This document shows positions 46,901 through 55,206 of a stretch of DNA of 64,000 nucleotides, in pieces (within the stretch, counting starts at the first letter, position 1; each line of letters opens with the position of its first letter). The notes under the pieces are model-generated. The model did no database searches. It saw nothing but the letters and a program-made list of their open reading frames with translations, and had not been told where the DNA came from. Origin of the DNA: Propionibacteriaceae bacterium (lineage in GTDB: Bacteria > Actinomycetota > Actinomycetes > Propionibacteriales > Propionibacteriaceae); the NCBI GenBank assembly GCA_031267645.1, contig JAIRYW010000027.1, forward strand, positions 21,626 through 85,625. The letters are read 5' to 3'. Both the position numbers and the translations under genes were made by a program.

Positions 46901-47972
46901 CCGGGCCGCCGCCATCGTGAACGGACCGATCGACTGGGCCACGGCCGAGCTCTTGGCCATCGGTTCGCTCCTGACCGAGGGCCATCCGGTCCGGCTGGCC
47001 GGCCAGGACACCCGCCGGGGCACCTTCTCGCAGCGCTTCGGAGCGGTCGTGGACCGGCTCACCAACGAGGCTTACGTGCCCTTGAAGCACCTGTCCGATT
47101 CCCAGGGCTCCTTCGACATCTATGACTCCTTGCTCAGCGAGTACGCCGCCCTCGGCTTCGAATACGGCTATTCGGTGGCGGCCCCGGAGTCCTTGGTCAT
47201 GTGGGAGGCCCAATTCGGCGACTTCGCCAACACGGCCCAGGGCGTGATCGACGAGTTCATCGTCTCGGGCGAGGCCAAGTGGCAGCAGAACTCCGGCGTC
47301 GTCTTGCTGCTGCCGCACGGTTACGAGGGCCAGGGCCCGGACCATTCCTCGGCCCGGCTGGAGCGCTGGTTGCAACTGTGCAGCGAAGGCGCCTTGGTGG
47401 TCTGCCAGCCCAGCACCCCGGCCAGCTACTTCCATCTCCTGCGCACCCACGCCTACGTCAACTGGCACCGGCCCATGGTGGTGGCCACCCCCAAGTCGAT
47501 GCTGCGCCACAAACAGGCCGTCTCGACCCCCGAGGACTTCACCGGCGGCCAGTGGCGCCAGGTCCTGCCCGATCCCACCATCACCGACCCCAGCCAAGTC
47601 AACCGCGTCTTGCTCTGCTCCGGGAAGCTGCGCTGGGATCTGGCCGGCCGACGGACCGAGCTGGGCTTGGACGGCCAGGTCGCCATCCTGCCCTTGGAAC
47701 GGCTCTACCCCTTGCCAGCCGTCCAACTGGCGGCCGAGCTGGCCAAGTATCCGCACGTCCGCGACCTGCGCTACATCCAGGAGGAGCCAGCCAATCAGGG
47801 GGCCTGGTGGTTCTTGGAGAAGCATCTGCCAGCCGCGCTCAAGGCTGAGTCGCCCGACCTCGACCTCAGGTTGAGCGCTGTCACCCGGCCGGCCTCGTCC
47901 GCCCCGGCGGTCGGCACCCACCGCGACCACGCGGACCAACAGCGGGCCGTCCTGACCGCCGCCTTCGCCTGA
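43941..47972 (+). CDS. kgd: multifunctional 2-oxoglutarate decarboxylase/dehydrogenase E1-E2 fusion
   Basis: The 1343-residue protein is the actinobacterial fused OdhA/Kgd/SucA enzyme of the TCA cycle. It has the N-terminal segment TDFGANAWLMEDLREAWLAD and a Pro/Ala-rich linker of about 130 residues. Next comes an E2-type acyltransferase domain with the catalytic-site motif TYDHRVIQGAQSGEF (His about 437). The ThDP-dependent E1 domain follows, with IGMPHRGRLNVLANI and IHGDAAFAGQG (Asp about 765). GTG 43941 with AGGAGAG seven bases upstream is preferred over GTG 43917. TAGGCT at 43880-43885 could be its -10 box, and a GCGCGT/ACGCGC hairpin (43900-43915) lies in the leader. Confidence 0.95.
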   Translation: MSVTSIPRPTVTTDFGANAWLMEDLREAWLADPASVPACWASFFQNGAAPPGPEPERSAPPEPVRPTVPILTPPLSATAEPKPGPVPERGSSAGPVPPITPDPATPSAPAPAPATPPPSAPVVPATPPTAAGPVAPPPPTRPRDLPRPVLPNLAPAPPPPAPPVLPAPPEPAPQPDRASDHAPRATVEPETKKTAESPQRHEAGLPANPPNPRQRPLTVAPEPERSVLRSAALRTAQNMDASLSLPTATSVRTIPMKLVIDLRDQMNKHLRQTRGGKISFTHLVAYAMVEALRAVPAMNVYYDASQGKATLVRPHTTNLGLAIDVDRPDGSRQLLAPNVKQADSLDFAQFVAAYEDLVQRARAGQLRADDFAGTTCTLTNPGGVGTDHSIPRLMPGQGVILGVGSIDYAPGFQGASPSRLSELGISRVMALTSTYDHRVIQGAQSGEFLAHIEQLLIGQHDFYGRVFAALRIPYAPLAWDVDIYATRQHEVSKTARVMQLIDAYRTLGHLMADTDPLLYRLRSHPDLVLATHGLTLWDLDREFAVGTLGGQQRQYLYLRTILDTLQDAYCRTIGVEYMHISDPEQRLWIQQRLESPREPISYTEHMRILDRLIEAELFETFLQTKFVGQKRFSLEGGESAIVLLDQVCEQAARAGLDEVCIGMPHRGRLNVLANIVGKSYSQIFQEFEEGIQPSGSQGSGDVKYHLGAEGRFAASDGATIRASVAANPSHLEMVDPVLEGIARAKQDRSQSSLPHPVLPILIHGDAAFAGQGVTFETLQMSQLRGYSTGGTIHVVINNQVGFTTAPVESRSSTYCTDVAKAIQAPVFHVNGDDPDACVRVARLAFDYRQRFNKDVVIDLVCYRRRGHNEGDDPSFTQPLMYDLIKQKRTVRALYSEALIGRGDISPQDAEEARRHFNQRLESVFAEVRDATRKRDTSYVRRPRYPAKPAHNRSTSISWQTMRLVADAHTRFPEGFAVHPKVLPQLERRAAAIVNGPIDWATAELLAIGSLLTEGHPVRLAGQDTRRGTFSQRFGAVVDRLTNEAYVPLKHLSDSQGSFDIYDSLLSEYAALGFEYGYSVAAPESLVMWEAQFGDFANTAQGVIDEFIVSGEAKWQQNSGVVLLLPHGYEGQGPDHSSARLERWLQLCSEGALVVCQPSTPASYFHLLRTHAYVNWHRPMVVATPKSMLRHKQAVSTPEDFTGGQWRQVLPDPTITDPSQVNRVLLCSGKLRWDLAGRRTELGLDGQVAILPLERLYPLPAVQLAAELAKYPHVRDLRYIQEEPANQGAWWFLEKHLPAALKAESPDLDLRLSAVTRPASSAPAVGTHRDHADQQRAVLTAAFA

Positions 47973-48187
47973 TCCGAGCTGGGCCGAGACCGGCCGGATG
48001 GGCCCGTCAGCGGTCCGACCAGGGCCGATCGGAGGGTCCGGAGGGATATTTCTGTCGGCGTTTTCCTAACTTTTCGATGTCATCTCTTGTGTCCTGTGGT
48101 ATTCATTGAAACACTTGGAAGGCCCTTGGGCGTGACAGCGCCTGGGCCGTACCCCTCAGGCTTTAGAACTTAAGGAGCTGGACTGCG

Positions 48188-48439
48188 ATGGACTGGCGCC
48201 ATCAGGCCGCGTGCTTGACGGAAGACCCGGAACTGTTCTTCCCGATCGGCAACACCGGGCCCGCGCTGCTCCAAATCGAGGAAGCCAAGAAGGTCTGCGA
48301 GCGCTGCGTGGTGCGGGACAAATGCCTGCACTGGGCTCTGGAAGCCGGCCAGGACCACGGTGTCTGGGGCGGTTTGAGCGAAGACGAGCGGCGGGCCATG
48401 AAACGGCGTCAAGCCCGTTCGCGGCTGCGCAACCCCTGA
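48188..48439 (+). CDS. whiB1: WhiB-family iron-sulfur regulator, WhiB1 type
   Basis: WhiB proteins hold a 4Fe-4S cluster and act with the sigma factor to control transcription. The 83-residue protein has the four cluster ligands Cys9, Cys37, Cys40 and Cys46. It also has the GVWGG turn and the basic C-terminus KRRQARSRLR. DPELFFPIGNTGPALLQIEEAK and SEDERRAMKRR identify the WhiB1 group. ATG 48188 has AAGGAG ten bases upstream. The 215-base upstream region (47973-48187) contains A+T-rich stretches likely to hold its promoter, but no clear -35/-10 pair. It is convergent with the pdtaS-like gene. Confidence 0.94.
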   Translation: MDWRHQAACLTEDPELFFPIGNTGPALLQIEEAKKVCERCVVRDKCLHWALEAGQDHGVWGGLSEDERRAMKRRQARSRLRNP

Positions 48440-48491
48440 GCCTTGACCGGCCCTGAGGGCCGGATCGCTGGACCACCCGGGCCGCCCCCGT

Positions 48492-49958
48492 TCACAGCAG
48501 CGGGACTCGGATGACCGCTCTGGCCCCCACCCCGGAGGGATTGGGCTCCAAGCTGAAAACGCCGTCGAGGTCCTCCACCAGGGTCGAGACGATCGACAGC
48601 CCCAAGCTGGTGCGCGACTGATCGTCCACTCGGAAGTCCTCCGGCAGACCCTGGCCATTGTCGATCACGGAGACCTCCAAGGTGCCGTCGGGCAGTCGGC
48701 GGGGGGCCAGCACCAGTTCGCCCGGACCGGCCGACAGACCGTGCTGGATGGCGTTCTGGCACAGCTCGGTGATGATCAGGGAGAGCGACGTCACCATGGC
48801 GGCCGGGATCTCGCCGAAGCTGCCGTCCCGACAGGCTTTGACATGGCCCCGGGAGGCCGCCAAATCGCCGGCCAGGCGCAATAGGCGGTCGGCCACGTCG
48901 TCGAAGTCGACCGCCCCGGAGAAGCTACGGGACAGGATCTCGTGCACGATGGCGATGGCTTGGACGCGGGCCATGGCCTCGCGCAGGGCGGCCGCCGCCT
49001 CCGGCGAGGTCATCCGCCGAGCCTGCAGCCGGAGCAGGGCCGAGACGGTCTGCAGATTGTTCTTGACCCGGTGGTGGATCTCTCGGATGGTGGCGTCCTT
49101 CGTCACCAGCTGGCGCTCCTTGCTGCGCAGCTCGGTGGTGTCGTGACAGATCAGGAGGCAGCCTGAGCGCCCGTTCGAGGCGCTCAGGGGCAGCGTCCGG
49201 ATGACGGCCGAGGCGTGCTCGGTCGTGACCTCGAACTCCTCCGACACCTCGGAGCGGAACTCCGCCGCCAGGGTACGGTCGATCGGGGCCCCCTGGCCGG
49301 ACAGCAGTCCGGAGGTCAGAGGCAGGATGGGCTCGCCGATCAAATCGCCTGTCAAGCCCATCTTGCGGTAGACGCTGACCGCGTTGGGGCTGGCGTAATC
49401 GACCACCAAATCACGGTCCAGCAGGACCAGACCCTCGCCGACGTGCGGCCCGACGGTGACGTGGACCACCCCGGGATCGGGCCAGACCCCGCGCCACAGC
49501 ATGTCGGCCAGCCGGTCGGCGATCACGAGGTAGTTGTCCTCCAGCTCGCCCGGGGCCCGCACCCCCATCTGATTGGTGTGCCGTTCCACCACGGCCAGAC
49601 AACGCCCCTCGACCAGGCAGGGGATGGCGCAGATGTCGACCGGGATGCCGGACTGCAACTTATTGTTGCTGGTCTCCGATATGCTCTGAGACAGGTAGGC
49701 CTCGGTGACGTGGGCCTCCGGGTCGTAGGCGATCATCTCCCCCACCACGTCGTCCTCCAAGGCGGTCGGACCGGTGGCCGGGCGAATTTGGGCCACGGCG
49801 AAGAACTCATTGTCGTCCCGGCCCGGGATCCACAAGATCAGATCGGAGAAGGACAGGTCGGCCAGCAGATGCCATTCCTCGACTAAGCGGTCGAGGAAGT
49901 CGAGGTCGGCCTCGGACAGGTCGACCTGGTCCTTGATATGACTTGGGATGCGCAGCAC
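48492..49958 (-). CDS. PdtaS-like sensor histidine kinase
   Basis: The 488-residue protein has an N-terminal GAF-like domain (HLLADLSFSDLILWIPGRD), a PAS-like domain (LLDRDLVVDYASPNAVSVY) and a HisKA_2/HATPase_c C-terminus. The phosphorylated His is in IREIHHRVKNNLQTVSALLRL. The ATPase motifs are TELCQNAIQHG and VIDNGQGLPEDF. It has no membrane helix, so it is a cytosolic sensor, as in mycobacterial PdtaS. GTG 49958 is preferred to the frame's first start at 50000, because TAGGCT lies seven bases before it and it opens directly on VLRIPSHIK. No response regulator gene is adjacent. Confidence 0.88.
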   Translation of the reverse strand: MLRIPSHIKDQVDLSEADLDFLDRLVEEWHLLADLSFSDLILWIPGRDDNEFFAVAQIRPATGPTALEDDVVGEMIAYDPEAHVTEAYLSQSISETSNNKLQSGIPVDICAIPCLVEGRCLAVVERHTNQMGVRAPGELEDNYLVIADRLADMLWRGVWPDPGVVHVTVGPHVGEGLVLLDRDLVVDYASPNAVSVYRKMGLTGDLIGEPILPLTSGLLSGQGAPIDRTLAAEFRSEVSEEFEVTTEHASAVIRTLPLSASNGRSGCLLICHDTTELRSKERQLVTKDATIREIHHRVKNNLQTVSALLRLQARRMTSPEAAAALREAMARVQAIAIVHEILSRSFSGAVDFDDVADRLLRLAGDLAASRGHVKACRDGSFGEIPAAMVTSLSLIITELCQNAIQHGLSAGPGELVLAPRRLPDGTLEVSVIDNGQGLPEDFRVDDQSRTSLGLSIVSTLVEDLDGVFSLEPNPSGVGARAVIRVPLL

Positions 49959-50118
49959 AAGGTCGAGCCTAGTGGCAGCCTTGGCCTGACCCGTCCCCAC
50001 ACCGTCCGTCGCGTCCGGCGCCGGAGCCGGGCCCGGTCGGTCCGGCCCAGCGGCTTGGGCCTGGGCCGAGCATGTGGAAGACTATCCGGGCTGAACTGAT
50101 CTTAGAGCGAGGAGAGTC

Positions 50119-50193
50119 ATGGGCAAGGGTGGTAGAAAGCGTCGGGCCCGACGCAAGAGCAACGCCAACCACGGCAAGCGGCCGCACGCCTGA
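50119..50193 (+). CDS. 50S ribosomal protein bL37-like microprotein
   Basis: This 24-residue open frame starts MGKGGRKRRARRK and ends NHGKRPHA. It is very basic and matches the bL37 proteins of actinobacterial ribosomes, which end in NHGKRPN or similar. GAGGAGAG at 50109-50116 gives an excellent ribosome site two bases before the ATG spacer. A hairpin at 50206-50231 follows the stop. It is too short for most gene finders. I rate the bL37 call from motif memory; the coding signal itself is strong. Confidence 0.7.
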   Translation: MGKGGRKRRARRKSNANHGKRPHA

Positions 50194-50205
50194 GAAGGCT
50201 GGCCG

Positions 50206-50231
50206 GTCCCCGAACCGAAGGGGTCGGGGAC
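50206..50231. terminator. stem-loop between bL37-like gene and rsrA
   Basis: GTCCCCGA and TCGGGGAC form an eight-pair stem around a ten-base loop. A perfect 12-base palindrome (GGGGTCGACCCC, 50232-50243) follows at once. It probably ends transcripts from both sides. Confidence 0.5.
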
Positions 50232-50261
50232 GGGGTCGACCCCAAGTCGGGAGCGTCGACC

Positions 50262-50642
50262 TCAGGAATTGAGCCGGTCGGCGGTGGCTTCGTCCCGTTC
50301 CGCTTCGGCCCGCTCGCCGGAGGCGACCGCCGGTGACTCCCTTTCCCAGCGGTTGAGCCCGCGGGAGCGGGCGGAGGCGGTGGCCGGTTCCGCCGAACCG
50401 GTGTGGGAATCGATCAGGGCGTTGACGCGTTCGATCAAATCCGGCGGCGCGGTGCTCGGCGGGTAGGCCCGTCGGACCACCTGGCGCAGCATCATCCAGC
50501 ACTCGGCTTCGTCCGAGCACTCCTCGCACTGGCTGATGTGCTGACGGATCAGATCGGCCGTGGCCTCGTCCACCTCGCGGTCCAAAAAACTATTGAGGCG
50601 CTGGAGCACGAACAAGCAGGTCACCGGGCCGAGGTCAGCCAT
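50262..50642 (-). CDS. rsrA: zinc-associated anti-sigma factor, RsrA-like
   Basis: The 126-residue protein has Cys9, His35, Cys39 and Cys42 in the RsrA pattern (HISQCEEC), two positions off the numbering of Streptomyces RsrA. In that family, disulfide stress releases zinc and frees SigR. The C-terminal half is polar and low-complexity. The start overlaps the sigma factor stop by eight bases, so the two are translationally coupled. The C-terminal tail is unusually long (about 55 residues) compared with RsrA (about 105 in total). Confidence 0.9.
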   Translation of the reverse strand: MADLGPVTCLFVLQRLNSFLDREVDEATADLIRQHISQCEECSDEAECWMMLRQVVRRAYPPSTAPPDLIERVNALIDSHTGSAEPATASARSRGLNRWERESPAVASGERAEAERDEATADRLNS

Positions 50643-51261
50643 GGTCGTTCTCCGGTGAGCTGGTGGCGTAATCGGCCAGTTTCTTGCGCAGCTGAGCCCG
50701 GCCTCGACTCAGACGAGACATCACGGTGCCCACCGGGATATTGCTGATCGCAGCGATCTCCTTATGGGACAGCCCTTCCACGTCGGACAGATAGACGGCA
50801 TAACGGAACTCCGGCTTGAGCGACTTCATGGCCTCGATGACCCGGGTGTCTGGCATCCGGGCCAAGGCCTCCGCCTCGGCTGACGGAGTCGGTGAAGTCG
50901 AGTGCGATTCTACCCGGGCCAGTTGCCAATCTTCGACCGCTGGATCGTCCGACAGCTTGGGGGATCGCTGAGCCTTGCGATAGTTGTTGATGAAGGCGTT
51001 GGTCAAAATGCGGTAGAGCCAGGCCTTCAGGTTGGTGCCGGGCTTGTACTGGTGGAAGGAGGCGTAGGCCTTGGCATAGGTCTCCTGGACCAAGTCCTCG
51101 GCGTCGGCCGGAGTGGAGGTCAGACGCAGAGCGGCGCTATACAAGCGGTCCAGGTATTGCAGGGCGTCGCGCTCGAAACGACGCGTCATGTCCCGGGCAG
51201 ACTCTTGACGCGGCGCCGCTGGCGCCTTGTCTTCAGCCATCGCATCCATGGTCGACTTCAT
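50635..51261 (-). CDS. sigR: ECF sigma factor of the SigR/SigH type
   Basis: The 208-residue sigma factor has region 2 ([20 protein letters not shown] and [20 protein letters not shown]) and region 4 ([20 protein letters not shown] and [18 protein letters not shown]). These match SigR/SigH, the thiol-oxidative stress sigma. The start is uncertain among ATGs at 51261, 51249 and 51240; a TACTGT box lies eight bases before 51261. GGCAT-N18-GTT on the minus strand (51349-51374) is one base off the SigR-type promoter consensus and may serve self-regulation. rsrA follows. Confidence 0.92.
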   Translation of the reverse strand: MKSTMDAMAEDKAPAAPRQESARDMTRRFERDALQYLDRLYSAALRLTSTPADAEDLVQETYAKAYASFHQYKPGTNLKAWLYRILTNAFINNYRKAQRSPKLSDDPAVEDWQLARVESHSTSPTPSAEAEALARMPDTRVIEAMKSLKPEFRYAVYLSDVEGLSHKEIAAISNIPVGTVMSRLSRGRAQLRKKLADYATSSPENDHG

Positions 51262-51523
51262 CAAAGATGACAGTACCGGGTTCGAGGCTTGAGACGCACA
51301 GTCGCCGACGGGGTGTTCAAGAGTCGTGATCTTATGCACGTCCATTTCAACGCCTGGCCCGGCTCCGTCATGCCTGGCGCTGGCCCTGACATGACCCTGA
51401 GCTTGCCCCAGGGCGGCTCGAGGCGACGGCGAGGGACAACCCTGACGGGAGACCCGGCATGGATTTCGACCGCGTCGGGCGGCCGGTCGCCCGCGGCGGG
51501 CCCGGGGGTGATAGGAATGTGCC

Positions 51524-52000
51524 ATGAGTCTGTTGCGTTTCGTGGGCCGCTCGCTATTGGCCAGCCACTTCATCGGCCGTGGTCTCGACGCCGTCCGCCA
51601 GCCCGACCGGCTGGTCGACCAGGCCCAGCCCTGGGTCGACCAAGCCACCGCCCTGATCGACCGTTTCGCCCCGCCCGCCCTGTCCGAACGGGCCCCGGAG
51701 CAGACCCGGACCTGGGTACGCTGCCACGGCCTGGCCGAGGTCGCCTCCGGCCTGATGCTGGCCTCCGGCTGGGGCCGACGGCTGGGCGCGATCGGCTTGG
51801 TCGCCTCCCAACTCTGTCATCTGGCCGCCCTCCGGAACTCGGACCCCGACCAGGCCGACGCCCCGCCGACCGACCAAATGGCGGTCGACCTGGCCCTGCT
51901 GGGGGCCGTCCTGGTCGAGGCCCTCGACCGGCCTGGTCGTCCGACGCGGTCGCGGCGGCTCCAGCGGCGACGCCAACGGCGTCGGGAGGCCTCGAACTGA
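51524..52000 (+). CDS. DoxX-family membrane protein
   Basis: The 158-residue protein has the DoxX fold with about four short hydrophobic segments, starting [20 protein letters not shown]. It has [20 protein letters not shown] and [15 protein letters not shown] in the middle, and a basic Arg-rich tail. DoxX proteins are linked to thiol and oxidative stress in other actinobacteria, which fits the neighbouring sigR/rsrA. Its stop overlaps the aroA start (CTGA). A TAGGAA box six bases before the ATG may give a leaderless transcript. Confidence 0.8.
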   Translation: MSLLRFVGRSLLASHFIGRGLDAVRQPDRLVDQAQPWVDQATALIDRFAPPALSERAPEQTRTWVRCHGLAEVASGLMLASGWGRRLGAIGLVASQLCHLAALRNSDPDQADAPPTDQMAVDLALLGAVLVEALDRPGRPTRSRRLQRRRQRRREASN

Positions 52001-53268
52001 GCCGGCCGCCGGCGGCCCAGCCCTGGACCGCCCCCACCGCCCAGCGGGCCCTGGCCGCCCGGGTCCGACTACCCGGCTCCAAGTCGGCCACCGCCCGCAG
52101 CCTGGTGTTGGCCTGTCAAGCCCAATCCCCCAGCCGCTTGGACCGGCCCCTCCAAGCCCGCGATTCCGAACTGATGGTGGCCGCCCTGCGCCAGTTGGGG
52201 GCCCAGATCGACGACCACGACCCGGCCCACTGGACCGTCCAGCCGCTGGCCGAGGTCCAACCGGGCCAGACCATCGACTGCGGCCTGGCCGGCACCGTCA
52301 TGCGCTTCCTGCCGCCGTTGGCCGCCGCCGCCCCGGGTCCGACCCGCTTCGAGGGCGACCGGGCGGCCGCCGACCGCCCCTTGGCCGGGTTGCTCGACGG
52401 ACTGCGCCAGCTCGGAGCCGCCGCCGACTCCGACCGTCTGCCCTTCCGTTTGACCGGCCCGGTGGTCGGAGGGCGGGCCGTCATCGACGCCAGCCGCTCC
52501 AGCCAATTCGTCTCCGGTTTGCTGTTGTCCGGGGCCAGCTGGCCCCGCGGCCTCGACCTCGGCCATCGCGGCGGCCCCATCCCTTCCCGGCCCCACATCG
52601 CCATGACCGTCCAAGCCCTGGCCGACCGGGGCGTGGCCGTGGCACAACCCGACCCCTCGACCTGGCGGATCGCCCCTGGCCCGATCCAAGGCCGGGTCGA
52701 GGTCATCGAACCGGATCTGACCACGGCGGCCGTCTTCCTGGCCGCCGCCTTGGTGGCGGGCGGCTCGGTCACCGTGCCCGACTGGCCCGCCCGCTCCAAC
52801 CAGCCCGGCTGGGCCGCCCCCGCGGTTCTGAGCCGGTTCGGCGGCTCTTGGAGTTTGACGCCAGAAGGCTTGACCATGACCGGCGACGGCCGCCTGAGCG
52901 GCGTCGACCTCGACCTGGCCGACCACAGCGAGTTGATCTGTGTGGCGGCCGGACTGGCCTGTCTGGCCGCCACCCCCAGCCGGATCCGAGGGGTCGGTCA
53001 CGTCCGCGGCCATGAGACCGACCGCTTGGCCGCCTTGACCAGCCAACTGAGCGGCCTGGGGGCCGACTGCCAGGAGACCGCCGACGGCTTGGCCATCCGA
53101 CCGGCCCGGCTGCGGGGCGGCCTCTTCCGCACCTTCGGGGACCATCGCTTGGCCCACGCCGCCGCCCTGGTCGGACTGCGCCAAGACGGAGTCGAGTTGG
53201 ACGACGTGGCGGTGGTGTCCAAGACCATGCCCGATTTCGCGGCCGTCTGGCAAGGCCTGCTGCTGTGA
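51997..53268 (+). CDS. aroA: 3-phosphoshikimate 1-carboxyvinyltransferase
   Basis: AroA (EPSP synthase) joins PEP to shikimate 3-phosphate for aromatic amino acids. The 423-residue protein has LPGSKSATARSLVLA, DCGLAGTVMRFLPPLAA, IDASRSSQFVSGLLLSG and VRGHETDRLAALTSQL. No ATG, GTG or TTG exists in frame between the start of doxX and the LPGSKS motif. CTG 51997 sits seven bases after GGGAGG (51984-51989) and overlaps the doxX stop as CTGA, so a CTG start is the best reading. The length fits the family (about 427). It is coupled to rsgA downstream by GTGA. Confidence 0.9.
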   Translation: MSRPPAAQPWTAPTAQRALAARVRLPGSKSATARSLVLACQAQSPSRLDRPLQARDSELMVAALRQLGAQIDDHDPAHWTVQPLAEVQPGQTIDCGLAGTVMRFLPPLAAAAPGPTRFEGDRAAADRPLAGLLDGLRQLGAAADSDRLPFRLTGPVVGGRAVIDASRSSQFVSGLLLSGASWPRGLDLGHRGGPIPSRPHIAMTVQALADRGVAVAQPDPSTWRIAPGPIQGRVEVIEPDLTTAAVFLAAALVAGGSVTVPDWPARSNQPGWAAPAVLSRFGGSWSLTPEGLTMTGDGRLSGVDLDLADHSELICVAAGLACLAATPSRIRGVGHVRGHETDRLAALTSQLSGLGADCQETADGLAIRPARLRGGLFRTFGDHRLAHAAALVGLRQDGVELDDVAVVSKTMPDFAAVWQGLLL

Positions 53269-54257
53269 TCAGACCCACCAACCCGGACCCTTTCAACGAC
53301 GACCACGCCGGCTTCGACCGCCCCGGCCGCCGCAGCCGCCCGCGCACCAAGGAGCGCCCCGACTACTCCGACCGGCCAGTCGGCCGGGTCGTCACGATCG
53401 ACCGGGGCCGTTACCACTGCCTGGTCGACGAACTGGCCGTGACCGCCACCAAAGCTCGCCTCTTGGGCCGCAAAGCTGTCATCGTGGGCGACCTGGTGCG
53501 CCTCGACGCCGACGTCTCCGGCCAGCCGGGCAGCCTGGCTCGGATCGTCCAGGTCCTGGACCGGACCACCGTGCTGCGCCGCACGGCCGACGACGACGAT
53601 CCCTTCGAACGGCCCATCGTGGCCAACGCCGACCAACTCGTCGTCGTCACCTCGTTGGCCGACCCCGAACCCAAGGTGGGCATGATCGACCGTGTCCTGG
53701 TGTCCGGCTTCGACGCCGGTCTGGAGGCGGTGCTGTGCCTGACCAAGTCCGATCTGGCCCGACCGGACGAACTGGTGGCGGCTTACCTGCCGCTCGACGT
53801 GTCCGTCTTCGTGTTGTCCCCGGGGTGTGATCTGGAGCCCCTGAGCCGACGTCTGACCGATCATGTCTCGGTTCTGGTGGGCCACTCCGGGGTGGGCAAG
53901 TCGACCTTGGTCAACGCCCTCATCCCGGGAACCGACCGCGCCACCGCCCAGGTCAGCCAGACCACCGGTCGTGGACGGCACACCTCGACCTCGGCCATCG
54001 CGCTGCCGCTGCCGGCCGGCGGTTGGGTGATCGACACCCCCGGCGTGCGCAGCTTCGGCCTGTCCCACGTCCGACCCGACCGGGTGGTGGCCGCCTTCTC
54101 CGATCTGGCCGCCATCGCCCAAGACTGCCCCCGGGGTTGCGGCCACGGGGCCGAGGAGCCCGAATGCGCCCTCGACCAAGCCGTCCGACAGGGCCTCCTG
54201 GCCCCCCAACGGCTAGCCTCCTTCCGCCGCATCGAGGCCGCCGGCCGGCCCCGCTGA
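53265..54257 (+). CDS. rsgA: ribosome small-subunit-dependent GTPase A
   Basis: RsgA is a late factor in 30S maturation. The 330-residue protein has an OB domain after a polar Arg-rich start and a circularly permuted GTPase. G4 (LTKSDL) comes before G1 (GHSGVGKSTLVN) and G3 (DTPGVRSFGL). The C-terminal zinc set is in CPRGCGHGAEEPEC. Start GTG 53265 overlaps the aroA stop (GTGA). The aroA-rsgA pair next to sigR is also found in mycobacteria. Confidence 0.94.
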   Translation: MIRPTNPDPFNDDHAGFDRPGRRSRPRTKERPDYSDRPVGRVVTIDRGRYHCLVDELAVTATKARLLGRKAVIVGDLVRLDADVSGQPGSLARIVQVLDRTTVLRRTADDDDPFERPIVANADQLVVVTSLADPEPKVGMIDRVLVSGFDAGLEAVLCLTKSDLARPDELVAAYLPLDVSVFVLSPGCDLEPLSRRLTDHVSVLVGHSGVGKSTLVNALIPGTDRATAQVSQTTGRGRHTSTSAIALPLPAGGWVIDTPGVRSFGLSHVRPDRVVAAFSDLAAIAQDCPRGCGHGAEEPECALDQAVRQGLLAPQRLASFRRIEAAGRPR

Positions 54258-54321
54258 CCGACCAGCCGCCCGGCTGGGAAGACTCGTCTCGAATGTGCCG
54301 GTCGGCGGCGCCCGAGATCGC

Positions 54322-54327
54322 TAGCCT
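54322..54327 (+). promoter_or_regulatory. -10 box for leaderless hisN transcript
   Basis: TAGCCT ends six bases before ATG 54334, with no ribosome site. Confidence 0.45.
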
Positions 54328-54333
54328 GTGGGC

Positions 54334-55206
54334 ATGGCGCGCTCGAACCACTACACCGACGACCTTAGACTGGCCCACCTTCTGGCCGACAAGGCCGACT
54401 CCATCACGACCAGTCGCTTCCGGGCCCAGAATCTGCGCGTCAGCGCCAAACCCGATCTGACCGTGGTGTCGGACGCCGACACCACGGTCGAGCAGGCCAT
54501 CCGCCAGACTCTGAGTTCGGCCCGCCCGCGCGACGCCGTCCACGGCGAGGAGATGGCCGACTCCGGCTGGGGTCCGCGGCGTTGGATCATCGACCCGATC
54601 GACGGCACGGCCAACTTCGTGCGCGGCGTGCCGGTCTGGGCCAGCCTGATCGCTTTGATGGACGAGGGCGAGGTCAAAGTCGGCTTGGTCAGCGCGCCAC
54701 TGCTGGGCCGGCGCTGGTGGGCCGCCGCCGAGCAAGGGGCCTTCAGCGGTCGTTCCCTGCTCCAATCCCAGTCCATCCGGGTCTCGGCCCGCCGTTCGAT
54801 CGAGGACGCCTTCGTGTCTTACTCGTCGCTGCACGGCTGGGTCGATTGCGGACGGGGCCGCCAATTCGGCAACCTGCTGCGTCTGAGCGCCCGGACCCGC
54901 GCCTTCGGCGACTTCTGGAGCCACATGTTGGTGGCCGAGGGGGCGGTCGATCTGGCTTGCGAACCAGAGTTGGCCTTGCACGACATGGCCGCCCTCGACG
55001 TCATCGTGCGCCAGGCCGGCGGCCGTTTCAGCTCGATCGACGGCCAAGACGGGCCGCACGGACCGGGCGCCTTGGCCAGCAACGGACTGCTGCACGAGGC
55101 GGTGTTGGACCTGCTGGCTCCGGATGACAACCAGGAGGACTCTTTGATCATCCCCCGGCGGGCCGCCGTGGTCTCGTCCTCCACCTCCTCCACCGGCTCG
55201 GGCTAG
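54334..55206 (+). CDS. hisN: histidinol-phosphatase, inositol monophosphatase family
   Basis: The 290-residue protein belongs to the inositol monophosphatase superfamily. The metal site is seen in HGEEMADSG, WIIDPIDGTANFVRG and FGDFWSHMLVAEGAVDLACEPELALHDMAALDVIV. Its position after aroA-rsgA and its length match the HisN type, which dephosphorylates histidinol phosphate; other phosphomonoesters are possible. The C-terminus has a Ser-rich tail. ATG 54334 fits leaderless initiation. It converges on the macro-domain gene with a four-base overlap. Confidence 0.87.
   Translation: MARSNHYTDDLRLAHLLADKADSITTSRFRAQNLRVSAKPDLTVVSDADTTVEQAIRQTLSSARPRDAVHGEEMADSGWGPRRWIIDPIDGTANFVRGVPVWASLIALMDEGEVKVGLVSAPLLGRRWWAAAEQGAFSGRSLLQSQSIRVSARRSIEDAFVSYSSLHGWVDCGRGRQFGNLLRLSARTRAFGDFWSHMLVAEGAVDLACEPELALHDMAALDVIVRQAGGRFSSIDGQDGPHGPGALASNGLLHEAVLDLLAPDDNQEDSLIIPRRAAVVSSSTSSTGSG

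Noticed and set aside
51512..51530. SigR-type promoter in front of doxX (GGAAT at 51514)
   Set aside because: Only 13 bases separate GGAAT from the next GTT, and the match overlaps the start codon. The expected spacing is 18-19.
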